Assembly: GCA_028289345.1 (NCBI GenBank)
Contig: JANQQL010000050.1
Span: forward strand, 543,223-607,222
Reading direction: 5' to 3'
DNA from: Planctomycetota bacterium
Lineage (GTDB): Bacteria > Planctomycetota > B15-G4 > SIAN01
DNA: 64,000 nucleotides
In this document: one piece after another, positions 45,299 to 53,917 of the stretch
Numbering within the stretch: the stretch's first letter is position 1
How the letters are laid out: the number at the start of each line of letters is the position of its first letter
Made by a program: the position numbers and the translations under genes
The notes under the pieces: model-generated
Databases searched by the model: none
Seen by the model: only the letters and a program-made list of their open reading frames with translations
Told to the model about the DNA's origin: nothing

Positions 45299-47089
45299 CT
45301 AAGGCGCGTCGAGCTGCTGGAGCCTTTGCCGGATCTTGGGGACCGAGGCGTTGTCCGGCGGAAGTTTGCTCAGGCCGCGTTGGAGATAGGCCCGGGCGCC
45401 TTCCGGGTCGCTGTGCTCGAGGCAGGTGCGGGCGGCGGCGAGGTAGGCCTTGCCCATGTCCGGGAACCGGGAAAGAAGTAACTCGTAGGCTTCCAGCGCT
45501 CGAGTCTTGTCTCCGAGTTCGTGGTGAGTTTGGGCCAGACGAAAGGTGGCGAAGGTCAGGTCGGGGCGAAGGGAGAGTGCCTTCTCCAGATGCTCGCGAG
45601 CCTGTGCGAACTGTTTCATGGCGAGTTTGGCTTCGCCGAGATGAGCGTGGGCTGTGGCGTTGCCCGGGCACAGCTCCACCACTCGTTGCAAGATCTGGAC
45701 GGCCTGTTGGTTGTCACCGGTTTGCAGGAGGTGTGTGGCATACGCTTGGGCTTGGACCCACTCCACCGCATCTTTGGGGTCGACCCCGGCCATCTCTGGG
45801 GCTTCGGCGCGCAGGTAACCCAGAGCCTCTAGGCGCTCGAGTTCTTCGGGGTCAAAGGGGAGTGGGGGCTCGGCTTCTCCGGCGCTTTGCTCGCCTCGAA
45901 GTTCCTCCATGCGCTGCCGAAACTCCTCGGCACGGGCCGCTTGCTTCGGCAGCAAGTTGAGGGTTTCCCCAGGATCCGTCGGCCATTGGTACAACTCGGG
46001 ACGCGGTGCGTCGATGTACTTGGCTTCCATCGTGCACACGCCATGCATGGGCGCCAGGCCAAAGCTGAGCTGGGGCAGATGGGTTTCCAGATACACCTCG
46101 TGATCCGCGGGGGTCCCTTCCACGATCGCGGCTAGGAAGGATCGACCACCCACGGCGTCACGAGGGGGCAGGCCCAGCAGGTCCAGAACCGTGGGAGCGA
46201 CGTCGACCAACCCCACTTGGCCGGTCACGGTCTTCGCTGCTCCGAGCGCAGGGTGCTTCATCAGCAATGGCACGTGCAATGTCGTGTCGTACAAGAACAA
46301 CCCGTGGGTGGCTTCCTGGTGGTCCATCAGTCCTTCGCCATGGTCGGCGGTCACGACGAACAAGGTGTTGTCGGTGGGGTCCAAAGCCTGATAGCGCTCG
46401 AAGAACCGGCCGATTTGCGCGTCCAGGTAGCTGATCTCGGCGTCGTATGGGTCGGCCATCTGCTCGGAAAAGGGACGCGGTGCCTCGTAGGGAAAGTGTG
46501 GGTCAAAGAAGTGCAGCCACAGAAATCGCGGGCCCTCGCGGTGAGCCTGCATCCAGGCTAAGGCGGCATCGACGGTGTCCGCCGCGCGTCGCTCGATGGG
46601 TTCCAAGACTCGAGGATCGCGGCCGTCCATCCGATCGTCGTAGTGGTCGAACCCTTGGTCGAGTCCGTAGCGATTCGACAGAACGTGCGCCGAAAGAAAC
46701 GCAGCCGTCCGGTACCCCCGGTCCTTCAAGGTTTCCGCCAGAGTCTCCACTTCGGGGGGGACGCGATGCAGACCATTGTCCCGCACCCCATGCTCGGCAG
46801 GCGTCTGTCCCGTCATCAACGAAGCATGAGACGGAAGCGTGATCGGCGCGGGCGCCAACGCCCGCTCGACCCGAATTCCCTCGGCGGCGAACTGATCGAG
46901 ATGAGGCGTTCGCGCCTCGCGGTAGCCATAACAACCCAGGCGATCCGCTCGGGTGGTGTCCAAGGTCAAGATCACCACCGAAGCGTTGGCAGCGGCGGCG
47001 CGCACCGCCGGAAGATCGGGAGAGGGAGGACCGCAGCGAATGGTCCCTCCACAGATCGCAACCAGGGCGAGCCCGCGGATCCATGTCAT
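45299..47089 (-). CDS. Sulfatase-fold lipoprotein with C-terminal TPR domain
   Basis: Envelope protein of 596 residues. The hydrophobic start (MTWIRGLALVAICGGTIRC) looks like a lipobox signal. The sulfatase-fold domain (about 35-410) has SVVILTLDTTRADRLGCYGY, the nucleophile region PITLPSHASLMTG, 'LHFFDPHFPYEAP' and 'FVVTADHGEGLMDHQEATHG'. The nucleophile is Thr rather than Cys. Residues about 440-590 carry tetratricopeptide repeats ('QAVQILQRVVELCPGNATAH', 'QAREHLEKALSLRPDLTFAT', 'RALEAYELLLSRFPDMGKAY'), which probably mediate protein contacts. The stop is 220 bases from the convergent EVE gene. Confidence 0.88.
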   Translation of the reverse strand: MTWIRGLALVAICGGTIRCGPPSPDLPAVRAAAANASVVILTLDTTRADRLGCYGYREARTPHLDQFAAEGIRVERALAPAPITLPSHASLMTGQTPAEHGVRDNGLHRVPPEVETLAETLKDRGYRTAAFLSAHVLSNRYGLDQGFDHYDDRMDGRDPRVLEPIERRAADTVDAALAWMQAHREGPRFLWLHFFDPHFPYEAPRPFSEQMADPYDAEISYLDAQIGRFFERYQALDPTDNTLFVVTADHGEGLMDHQEATHGLFLYDTTLHVPLLMKHPALGAAKTVTGQVGLVDVAPTVLDLLGLPPRDAVGGRSFLAAIVEGTPADHEVYLETHLPQLSFGLAPMHGVCTMEAKYIDAPRPELYQWPTDPGETLNLLPKQAARAEEFRQRMEELRGEQSAGEAEPPLPFDPEELERLEALGYLRAEAPEMAGVDPKDAVEWVQAQAYATHLLQTGDNQQAVQILQRVVELCPGNATAHAHLGEAKLAMKQFAQAREHLEKALSLRPDLTFATFRLAQTHHELGDKTRALEAYELLLSRFPDMGKAYLAAARTCLEHSDPEGARAYLQRGLSKLPPDNASVPKIRQRLQQLDAP

Positions 47090-47210
47090 CGGAGCAGATT
47101 GTCTCCGCGCGGTCCGAAGAGACCGCAGACCAACGGCAGGCCGGGACAGACTTCCCGTTCTTGCGACGGACTCCGTGTCAGAATCGGGCCCGAGACACCG
47201 GGCCACCATG

Positions 47211-47627
47211 TCAGTGATGATCTTCCGAGACCAGGTTGCGGTTCCACTCCGGCACTTCGACCACCACTTTCTGGGTGCCGTCGGGGACGCATTGACAGGC
47301 GAGGCGTGACTGAGGGGTAAGCCCCGGCGCGTTGTCGAGCTGATCCTCTTCCGCCTCGGAGGACTCGTTGCAAGTCTCCAGGCCTTCGCGAACGATCACA
47401 TGGCAGGTGGAACACGCGACCACTCCGCCACAAGCGTGGTCGATGTCGATGCCGTGGCCGAGGGCGATCTCGAGAACGCTGCCCGGCAGGCCGTCCCGTT
47501 CGTAGGGAATCTTGGTCGGGTCGACGTCAATGGACACTTCCTGTCCCTCCGCTCGAACGACCATCTGGTAGGTCGTTGTCGGCAGGGAGTATTCCGGTTC
47601 GTCGATGTATGGATTGGTGCCGCCCAT
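47211..47627 (-). CDS. 2Fe-2S ferredoxin (adrenodoxin/Isc type)
   Basis: Electron carrier of 138 residues. Cluster ligands are C66-x5-C72-x2-C75 (HACGGVVACSTCH) and C111 or C113 (RLACQC), the vertebrate/Isc-type pattern. 'ESSEAEEDQLDNAPGLTPQS' matches the interaction helix of that type. The last residues (EWNRNLVSEDHH) extend the usual C-terminus and are His-rich. The family usually helps Fe-S assembly or P450 electron transfer; no isc genes or P450 are beside it. Confidence 0.92.
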   Translation of the reverse strand: MGGTNPYIDEPEYSLPTTTYQMVVRAEGQEVSIDVDPTKIPYERDGLPGSVLEIALGHGIDIDHACGGVVACSTCHVIVREGLETCNESSEAEEDQLDNAPGLTPQSRLACQCVPDGTQKVVVEVPEWNRNLVSEDHH

Positions 47628-47690
47628 GGGTCGGAGTTTACCTTGGAAAGAAGCCTGTCCGATCCATTCTCGCTTCCGGGGGTTCGGACT

Positions 47691-47730
47691 GGAAAAGCAA
47701 TCGGGGCCCCCTCGTGAGAGGAGGCCCCGG
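47691..47730 (-). terminator. Rho-independent terminator of the large lipoprotein gene
   Basis: On the minus strand, a 12-bp stem (one mismatch) between 47730-47719 and 47713-47702 with a TCAC loop, followed by TTGCTTTTCC. It lies 28 bases past the stop at 47758 and resembles the one at 3085-3126. Confidence 0.75.
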
Positions 47731-47757
47731 TCGATGGTGCCTGAAACTGGGAGGCGA

Positions 47758-50700
47758 CTACTCGGCGAGAACCGGAATCGCCAGGGTCTCGAAGTTCGGC
47801 GACAGGCGGGTGTCCCGGTTGCCGCGGAACGTCACACGGAAGGCCAGGAAGTTCCAGCCCGAGTGCTCTGTGGGATCAAACGACCAGCTCTGGTTTCCCG
47901 CACCGCGGAAGTTGCGTCCACCGCGGTATTCCACCACCACCTGAGTCCCGGCCGGCTGTGATTCCGGCGGCGGATCAATGAAGGCCGGGAAGTACTGCGG
48001 ACCGTTGCCTCCGCGGACGTAGGGCGAGCGGATGGTCGAGGTCGTCTTCACGTAGTCGAACACCATGAAGTAGCGAGAGTTGTCGCCACGGGCAGCTCGC
48101 CAGTCGATGCGGCGGAAGTCGTCGGCACCGCCCTGCGGAGGACTCGCGTTGTACTCGACCGCGTAGCCGTTCGAGCAGCGAGCGCGATGGTCGCCTTCGA
48201 TGTTGTCCGGATCCAAACCGGGTCGCGGGATCAGCAGGTTGTTGACCACGTCGTTGTTGTTCGTTCCGGTATTGAAGACGCGGAAGTTCGGCTTGCCCGT
48301 GAGCAAGATGCCCGGCGCGAAAGTGAAGCTGTTGTTACCAGAGATGTTGGTCCGCTGAGTCCGGATTCGGTACTCGATCAGCAGCGAGTCGCCTTCGCCC
48401 CGGGAGCGTCGTTCGCGCCAGTATTGGGCCGGGCCGCCCATGTCATTGATCATTCGGTTGAAGTCGTTGCGCATCTTCACGTGGCTGGCCGGAATCGAGC
48501 CGTTGTTGTACTGGAAGGTCTCGCTGAATTCCGGGAACGGCAGATACGCGCGATTGTTGAACGGCGGGGTGTAGATGTCCTTCTGCTGAATGACGAAGCG
48601 AGTGCCCGGCGGAACGCAGGTCACCAGGGACCCTTCGTATACGTTCGGTGCCAACACCGTGCTTCTCATCCGGCAGGCCTGATCTTCCGTGGGATCCACC
48701 GTAGAGAGGGCGTCCTGCAGATAAGACTCCCAGTCAAAGGCTTCGTGGAGACCCAAGTTCGGCTCGGTCGCCGACGCGCCGTTTTGTTCCGTGATGGGAC
48801 GGATCGGGGAGTGGCCGGCGTGAATGGAGATGTCTTCGTAGACGTCGCGACTCACGTTGCCGCCTGCCGGGGCGAAGGAGATCCGCTCCAAGTCAAGCAG
48901 CGTTCCCGCGAGGCTCAATCCCGGAGAAGCGTCCACGTCGCGGTAGACGATCTGGAAGCGGGCTCCGTAGTGGCCGAGAGGGAAGGACACGGTGTTGGGC
49001 GGAACCGCGGCGTCTCGACTGCCCGCCACCAACGGCGTCGCGGAACCCGAGGGGAACGCACCGAACTGCCCATCCGGGGGCGGGAAGAAGTCGTCCAGGA
49101 TCTTGGTGGTCTGGATCACCGGCTGGCCGGCGAGGAAACCGTTCACCTGGAGATTCACGTCGGCGATCGGCGAGTACAGGTTGTTCTGGTCGCCGAAGCG
49201 AACGCCCGGCTCCTCGGTGTTCGGGTCAGTGCCGGTCTTTGGCTTCCCCGTGAAGCGATGGACGAGCATGGACCAGTCCTTGGAAACCGGCGGGGTGTCC
49301 AGCGAGCTGATCGTGTCGTTGGAGAAGAAGTTGACCTGATAGTGGAACGCCGGGGCGTCCTTGTCGAACTGGCTGAGGGGGAATCCGAGCGGCTTGCCGC
49401 CCAAGTCGGTGATTGCGCGCTGACCCTGTTCAACGAAGGCCGTCACGTCTTCTGATTCCAATCGCGCAAGCAGGAAGTCGACGCTGGGAACGGTCTGCAG
49501 GATGAGCTGGAGAGCCTGACGGCCCGGTCCCCATCCCACGACTTCGAAGGCTCCCGAATCCTGATCTTCGCGCACCGGCTGGATCCGCACTTCTCGTTGG
49601 TCCCTGCTCATCACGATGCGCGTGACTTTTTCTGCTCCTTCGTCCGGGTCAAAGGCGACGCGGAAGTTCTCCCACTGACCGACAGAACGTTCGTCGATGG
49701 GCTCGTTGAAGCGGACGGCCAGTTCCGAGAACGCCGGCAGGTCGTCCGAACGCAGGTTCAGCGGGCCTCCGACTCGGTTGCCTTCGTCGTCGATTTCGTA
49801 GGCCTGGACGAAGTTCAAGAACACCTTGTTGTTGTTGTTCTGCGGGTTGTTGGGATCGAAGCGGCTCGGCTTGATCGGGGTGTCCGGGGCCGGTTCGAAG
49901 AACTCGATCCGGCGGATCTCGTACTCTTCCCCGTCACGCAGCGGCTGCTGGAACGCTCCGGCAACCAACAGGGTTTCGTCGGTGTTGCGCAAGATCGTCA
50001 GGGTCTCGGAGTTGTTTTTGCCGGGACGAATGACGAGCTGCTCGCCCGCCCATTCGCCTTCGCCGGAGCGCGCGGTGGTGGCGAACTTGGCGTTGGCGAT
50101 GGTGACCGATGTGGCGTTCGCCGAGTCCCCGTTCGACGCATCGAGCTTCGCGTTCAACACGTAGTCGCGAATGATGGCAGGAGCCGTGGAGTCGGGGAGG
50201 AATCCGTTGAACGTTTCGTTTGTCGGAATCAGCTCGGACTGGGACACGAAGTCCAGGACCTGGTTGCCGGGATTGAAGCCGATCTTCAGCGTCGGGGCCG
50301 TGCCAAGGCGGTCGTCCCGGGCCCGCAGCTCTTCGCCTTCGGTGGTCCTGATAATGCCTCGGTCGAACCAGAGGTTCAGGAAGCCGACCGCGTCAGCGCG
50401 AGGTTCGCCGTTGGGGCCAAAGTCCACGGGACTGGCAGGGAAGCCGATGGTGTCGTCGGTGACCGGATTGATCCAGATCTGATTGCCGTTCATCACCAGC
50501 AGTTCGACCGGGACCGCGCGTCCGTCCTGGAAGCGGATCTGCACGCTGCCGGGCTCCAACACGACTCCGTCGGCGTCCGCCACGTCCTGGAAGACGGTGC
50601 TCTCGTCGATGTTCCGGGTGAAGCTCGCGACGATGACGCCGTTGCGCGGCACCACGCGGGGCACGTAACCGGTTCCCAAGTTCAAAGAGATGAGTCGGTT

Positions 50701-50976
50701 GACGTCCACGTTGGCGGACAACACCGAGAGAGTCCCGGGGATGACATTCCCCGTCAGCGGGTCCGTTTCCACGGTGGCCAGCGGACTGACCACGCGCATC
50801 CCGGTGCTTTCTTCAAGCAAGCGCCCGTAGGTGACGTCTTGGATCTGGAAGCGATCGGTAGCAGTTGCCGAAGCGCTGCTGCCGCCGCTGCCACCTCCGC
50901 CACCACAGCCGGGAAGGAGGATTGCTGCGCCGAGGACCGGCACAGCCAAGAGGGAAGAGATCCGTGACGGACTCAT
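47758..50976 (-). CDS. Large hypothetical lipoprotein
   Basis: Exported lipoprotein of 1072 residues. The signal peptide and lipobox are SLLAVPVLGAAILLPGC, followed by a Gly/Ser run (CGGGGGSGGSSASAT), a common spacer of surface lipoproteins in this kind of organism. The mature part is beta-rich with Ig-like segments ('NGVIVASFTRNIDESTVFQD', 'LAVRFNEPIDERSVGQWENF') of the bacterial Ig-like/SbsA Big_5 type, and repeats of 'RSDDLPAFSEL'-style strands. I recognise no enzyme motif. ATG at 50976 is preceded by GGAG; longer frames upstream look non-coding. Surface structural or adhesion role is inferred. Confidence 0.82.
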   Translation of the reverse strand: MSPSRISSLLAVPVLGAAILLPGCGGGGGSGGSSASATATDRFQIQDVTYGRLLEESTGMRVVSPLATVETDPLTGNVIPGTLSVLSANVDVNRLISLNLGTGYVPRVVPRNGVIVASFTRNIDESTVFQDVADADGVVLEPGSVQIRFQDGRAVPVELLVMNGNQIWINPVTDDTIGFPASPVDFGPNGEPRADAVGFLNLWFDRGIIRTTEGEELRARDDRLGTAPTLKIGFNPGNQVLDFVSQSELIPTNETFNGFLPDSTAPAIIRDYVLNAKLDASNGDSANATSVTIANAKFATTARSGEGEWAGEQLVIRPGKNNSETLTILRNTDETLLVAGAFQQPLRDGEEYEIRRIEFFEPAPDTPIKPSRFDPNNPQNNNNKVFLNFVQAYEIDDEGNRVGGPLNLRSDDLPAFSELAVRFNEPIDERSVGQWENFRVAFDPDEGAEKVTRIVMSRDQREVRIQPVREDQDSGAFEVVGWGPGRQALQLILQTVPSVDFLLARLESEDVTAFVEQGQRAITDLGGKPLGFPLSQFDKDAPAFHYQVNFFSNDTISSLDTPPVSKDWSMLVHRFTGKPKTGTDPNTEEPGVRFGDQNNLYSPIADVNLQVNGFLAGQPVIQTTKILDDFFPPPDGQFGAFPSGSATPLVAGSRDAAVPPNTVSFPLGHYGARFQIVYRDVDASPGLSLAGTLLDLERISFAPAGGNVSRDVYEDISIHAGHSPIRPITEQNGASATEPNLGLHEAFDWESYLQDALSTVDPTEDQACRMRSTVLAPNVYEGSLVTCVPPGTRFVIQQKDIYTPPFNNRAYLPFPEFSETFQYNNGSIPASHVKMRNDFNRMINDMGGPAQYWRERRSRGEGDSLLIEYRIRTQRTNISGNNSFTFAPGILLTGKPNFRVFNTGTNNNDVVNNLLIPRPGLDPDNIEGDHRARCSNGYAVEYNASPPQGGADDFRRIDWRAARGDNSRYFMVFDYVKTTSTIRSPYVRGGNGPQYFPAFIDPPPESQPAGTQVVVEYRGGRNFRGAGNQSWSFDPTEHSGWNFLAFRVTFRGNRDTRLSPNFETLAIPVLAE

Positions 50977-51633
50977 GCCTTGGCTCCGAGAAGGAACAGT
51001 AGTTTGTGTGGAAAGTTGTACGACCGGGGGCGTGCAACGTGACACGCGTCCCAGCCATGGCCGAGAGAACCCCGGACTGGCGAGATCGGACTCTACGGGT
51101 CGAGTTGTTCGGTTACGGCGGTATCCCGGTTCCTTGCAGTGCAAGAATCCTAGCTCAATCCACAAACCGTCACCAGAAAGCGGGAGAATGTTTCGAGGCG
51201 GATTGCGATTGGTATCCGCACTTGATGGGTGCGGCTTTTTCCGCTTTGAACCGTCGATTGTCATCGGGCCCTCCTGTGCCGCAGGAGGCCGTCCGGTTTC
51301 CGAGGATCGTGCCAGGAATCGCTGGTGGGTTGAGAGGTCACCTTCCCGGCACTCTTTTCTCATCGGAAATCCGGGCGGGAGAACTTCTTGGGGAAGACTC
51401 CCCGGACCATTTCTTCGTAATTGGCTGTCAAACGGACTTTATCTGGACAACGAGTTCGTCTGCTGAGTGTGGCACCGGTCCGAGAGGATCTGCAGCCCCG
51501 TCTCCGCCTAGTGAGTCCTCGGTCCCCCTCGCCCTGGGTGGCATTCACCATCTCAGAAAGATGGACGAGTGGACCGGTTCGGTCCATGCCCCGGCGACGA
51601 ACGCCTTGCGATCCGACTCCCCGGCTTGGCTTT
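50977..51633. other. Intergenic region between the lipoprotein gene and argS
   Basis: 657 bases with no supportable coding frame. The lipoprotein promoter should lie just right of 50976. A plus-strand terminator-like structure at 51198-51240 has no gene upstream of it, so a small plus-strand RNA is possible. A weaker hairpin is at 51270-51288. Confidence 0.4.
51198..51240 (+). terminator. Orphan intrinsic terminator with overlapping alternative hairpin
   Basis: Hairpin B pairs 51216-51221 (CCGCAC) with 51229-51234 (GTGCGG) and is followed by CTTTTT. Hairpin A pairs 51198-51203 (GCGGAT) with 51214-51219 (ATCCGC). The two share CCGC, so they exclude each other, as in an attenuator. No recognised plus-strand gene ends here. 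Confidence 0.45.
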
Positions 51634-53721
51634 CTACATCTGCTCGAGGGTCTCGATCCCCAGGACGCGTAGACCGTTCTCCAGCGCCTGGGCGACCATG
51701 GCCAGCACCGTGGCGCGAGTGTTTCGCAGCTCTCCGTCCTCGCACTGGACCACGGGGAACCGGGTCCCGCCGGATTCGTCGCGAGCGGTGTAGTACGAAT
51801 TGAAGGCCTTGGCCAGCTTGTAGACCGCGTCCGCCAAGTGATAGGGCTCCAGGTCCTGGGTGGCGACCTCCACCGCTTCCGGGAGTCGGGCGACGGTCAG
51901 TAACAGGGACGCTTCTTGGGGAGCGAGCAGCGCAGGATTCGCCTTGGCAGGATCCGCTGCCTCCTCCAGCTTGCGTTGGATCGATCGAATGCGGGCCAGG
52001 GCGTACAGCGAATACGGTCCGGTCTTGCCGGTCATGTCGAGGGCCGACTCGACGTCGAACTTCACGGTCGAGCGCTTGCTGAACTTCAACAGGTGGTACT
52101 TCACCGCGGCCATGGCGAGCACTTCGGCGCGATGCTGGACTTCGGCGTCTTCCAGTTCCGGAGATCGCGAACGAACCTGATCTTCGGCAGCGCGCCGCAC
52201 GTCGTTCAGGAACTCGTCAGCTTCGATGATCTCCCCTTCCCGCGACTTCATCTTGCCGTGGGGCAGTTCCACCATGCCGTAAGACAGGTGTTCGCACTGC
52301 TCTTTGGTGCCGGGACGCAAGCGGTCCACCACTTCGAACAACAGTTCGAAGTGGAGCTCCTGCTCGGAGCCGACCACGTAGACCAGGCGGTCCGGCGAAT
52401 GGCGATCCAGGCGCCGGGTCAAGGTGCCCAGATCCTGGGTGATGTAGACCGACGTGCCGTCCGCTCGCAGCAACACCTTTTCGAGTGGCGGTTCGCCCTG
52501 CTTCTTGGCGGGCATGTCGAACACCACCGCGCCGTCCTCCCGGCGCCGCGCCATGTCCTTCGAGAGCAGCTGATCGACGATGTCCTTGCCCAGCAGGTAG
52601 GTGTCGCTTTCGAAGTCCTCGTGGTCGAAACCGATGCCGAGGCGCTGGTAGGTCTGGTTCAGGCCCTCCAGCACCCAGCCGTTCATGGTGCGCCACAGCT
52701 CGCGGATTTCGGGATCGTTCTCCTCCCAGCGGCGCAGGTAGTCGCGGGATTGGGCGTGGATCTCGGAGGTCTCGGCCTCGAAGGTCCGGGCGCTGACCTT
52801 CAGAAAACGCTGCACTCCCTCCTTTTGGCGCGTTTCCTCGAGGAGGGCCTGACGCTCCGTCAGCCAGCTCTGGTAGGCGTCATCCAGGCCTTCCTTGGTC
52901 ATCAGCTCGGGGTAGCGATCGGGCTTCACCTTCTTCGGCTTGAAGGTCAGCTTCTGACCCTCTTTGACGCGCTCTTCCAGGAATCGGCGACGCAGTTTCA
53001 AGTCGGCGGCGGTGGCTAGGGATTCCTGGTGCTCCTTCAGGTACTCGGCGAGAGCTTCTTGGCCGGGGCCCTGGGTCCAGCGATCGAACTCTTCGGCGGC
53101 CTTGGACGCGAACAGGGAGTAGAAACGACCGACGAAGTGGTCGCCCTTTTCACCCGTGGATTGCGGCGTGGTGCCTTCGCCGAAGCGATCGTAGGCCACC
53201 ATGGATTTGCAGATGTGGATGCCGCGATCGTTGATGATGTTGTAGTGCAGCACGTCGCGGCCATACAGGTCCGCGATACGCGCCACCGACGAGCCGAGGA
53301 TGCAGTTGCGCAGGTGGCCGATGTGGAGGGGCTTGTTGGTATTAGGCCCGCAGTACTCCACCAGCCAGGGCGCGCCGGGAGTGTCGGTGCCGCGACCGTA
53401 TTGATGGGCGCGCTCTCCCAGGCTCGGCGCGGCGGCGGCAAAGATCACCTGCGGCGCGAGACGCAGATTGCAGAAGCCGTTGAGAGCCGAAGCCTCAGCG
53501 ATCGCTTCATCGCCGGCGAGTGCCGCGGCGATGGTTTCTGCCAGTTCCTTCGGGTTTTTGCCGAGGGACTTGGCTGCGCCATGGCAGGCGAGGCTCAGGT
53601 CACCGACGGTTTCGTCCGGCGGATCCGACAGCTTCCAGGTGCGCGCGTCGGACCCCGGCGCGGCAGCCGAAGCGAGTTGCAACACATGGTCTTTGAGGGC
53701 CGGAAACGAGTCGAGGGACAT
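51634..53721 (-). CDS. argS: Arginyl-tRNA synthetase
   Basis: Class I synthetase that charges tRNA-Arg in the cytoplasm, 695 residues. The order is an N-terminal Add-1 domain (about 1-110), catalytic core with HIGH (133-136 in NKPLHIGHLRN) and the degenerate KMSKS as KMKSREG (in ELPHGKMKSREGE), and the C-terminal DALR anticodon-binding domain starting near 'YSLYALARIRSIQRKLEEAA'. E. coli ArgS is 577 residues; the extra length is mostly a charged helical insertion at about 215-330 (AEYLKEHQESLATAADLKLR, 'RDYLRRWEENDPEIRELWRT'), a layout I associate with Bacteroidetes-like ArgS. The ATG at 53721 has AAGGA upstream; in-frame upstream sequence is non-coding. Confidence 0.97.
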   Translation of the reverse strand: MSLDSFPALKDHVLQLASAAAPGSDARTWKLSDPPDETVGDLSLACHGAAKSLGKNPKELAETIAAALAGDEAIAEASALNGFCNLRLAPQVIFAAAAPSLGERAHQYGRGTDTPGAPWLVEYCGPNTNKPLHIGHLRNCILGSSVARIADLYGRDVLHYNIINDRGIHICKSMVAYDRFGEGTTPQSTGEKGDHFVGRFYSLFASKAAEEFDRWTQGPGQEALAEYLKEHQESLATAADLKLRRRFLEERVKEGQKLTFKPKKVKPDRYPELMTKEGLDDAYQSWLTERQALLEETRQKEGVQRFLKVSARTFEAETSEIHAQSRDYLRRWEENDPEIRELWRTMNGWVLEGLNQTYQRLGIGFDHEDFESDTYLLGKDIVDQLLSKDMARRREDGAVVFDMPAKKQGEPPLEKVLLRADGTSVYITQDLGTLTRRLDRHSPDRLVYVVGSEQELHFELLFEVVDRLRPGTKEQCEHLSYGMVELPHGKMKSREGEIIEADEFLNDVRRAAEDQVRSRSPELEDAEVQHRAEVLAMAAVKYHLLKFSKRSTVKFDVESALDMTGKTGPYSLYALARIRSIQRKLEEAADPAKANPALLAPQEASLLLTVARLPEAVEVATQDLEPYHLADAVYKLAKAFNSYYTARDESGGTRFPVVQCEDGELRNTRATVLAMVAQALENGLRVLGIETLEQM

Positions 53722-53917
53722 TGCGGGGTCCTTGCAGGAGGCGCACACCTGTCGGAATGCGCCAATGGGAGATTGCGCGAAACCCCGAATTGTCGGTGCG
53801 CGCGTGGGCCGGGTCAACGCAGGACACCATCGAACCTCGGCGTTCGACCTCGGCGCGTGGAAACACGAGGGGTGGGGGGTAAAACGCCCTCATCGACCCG
53901 TGATACGAGGACCTCTC

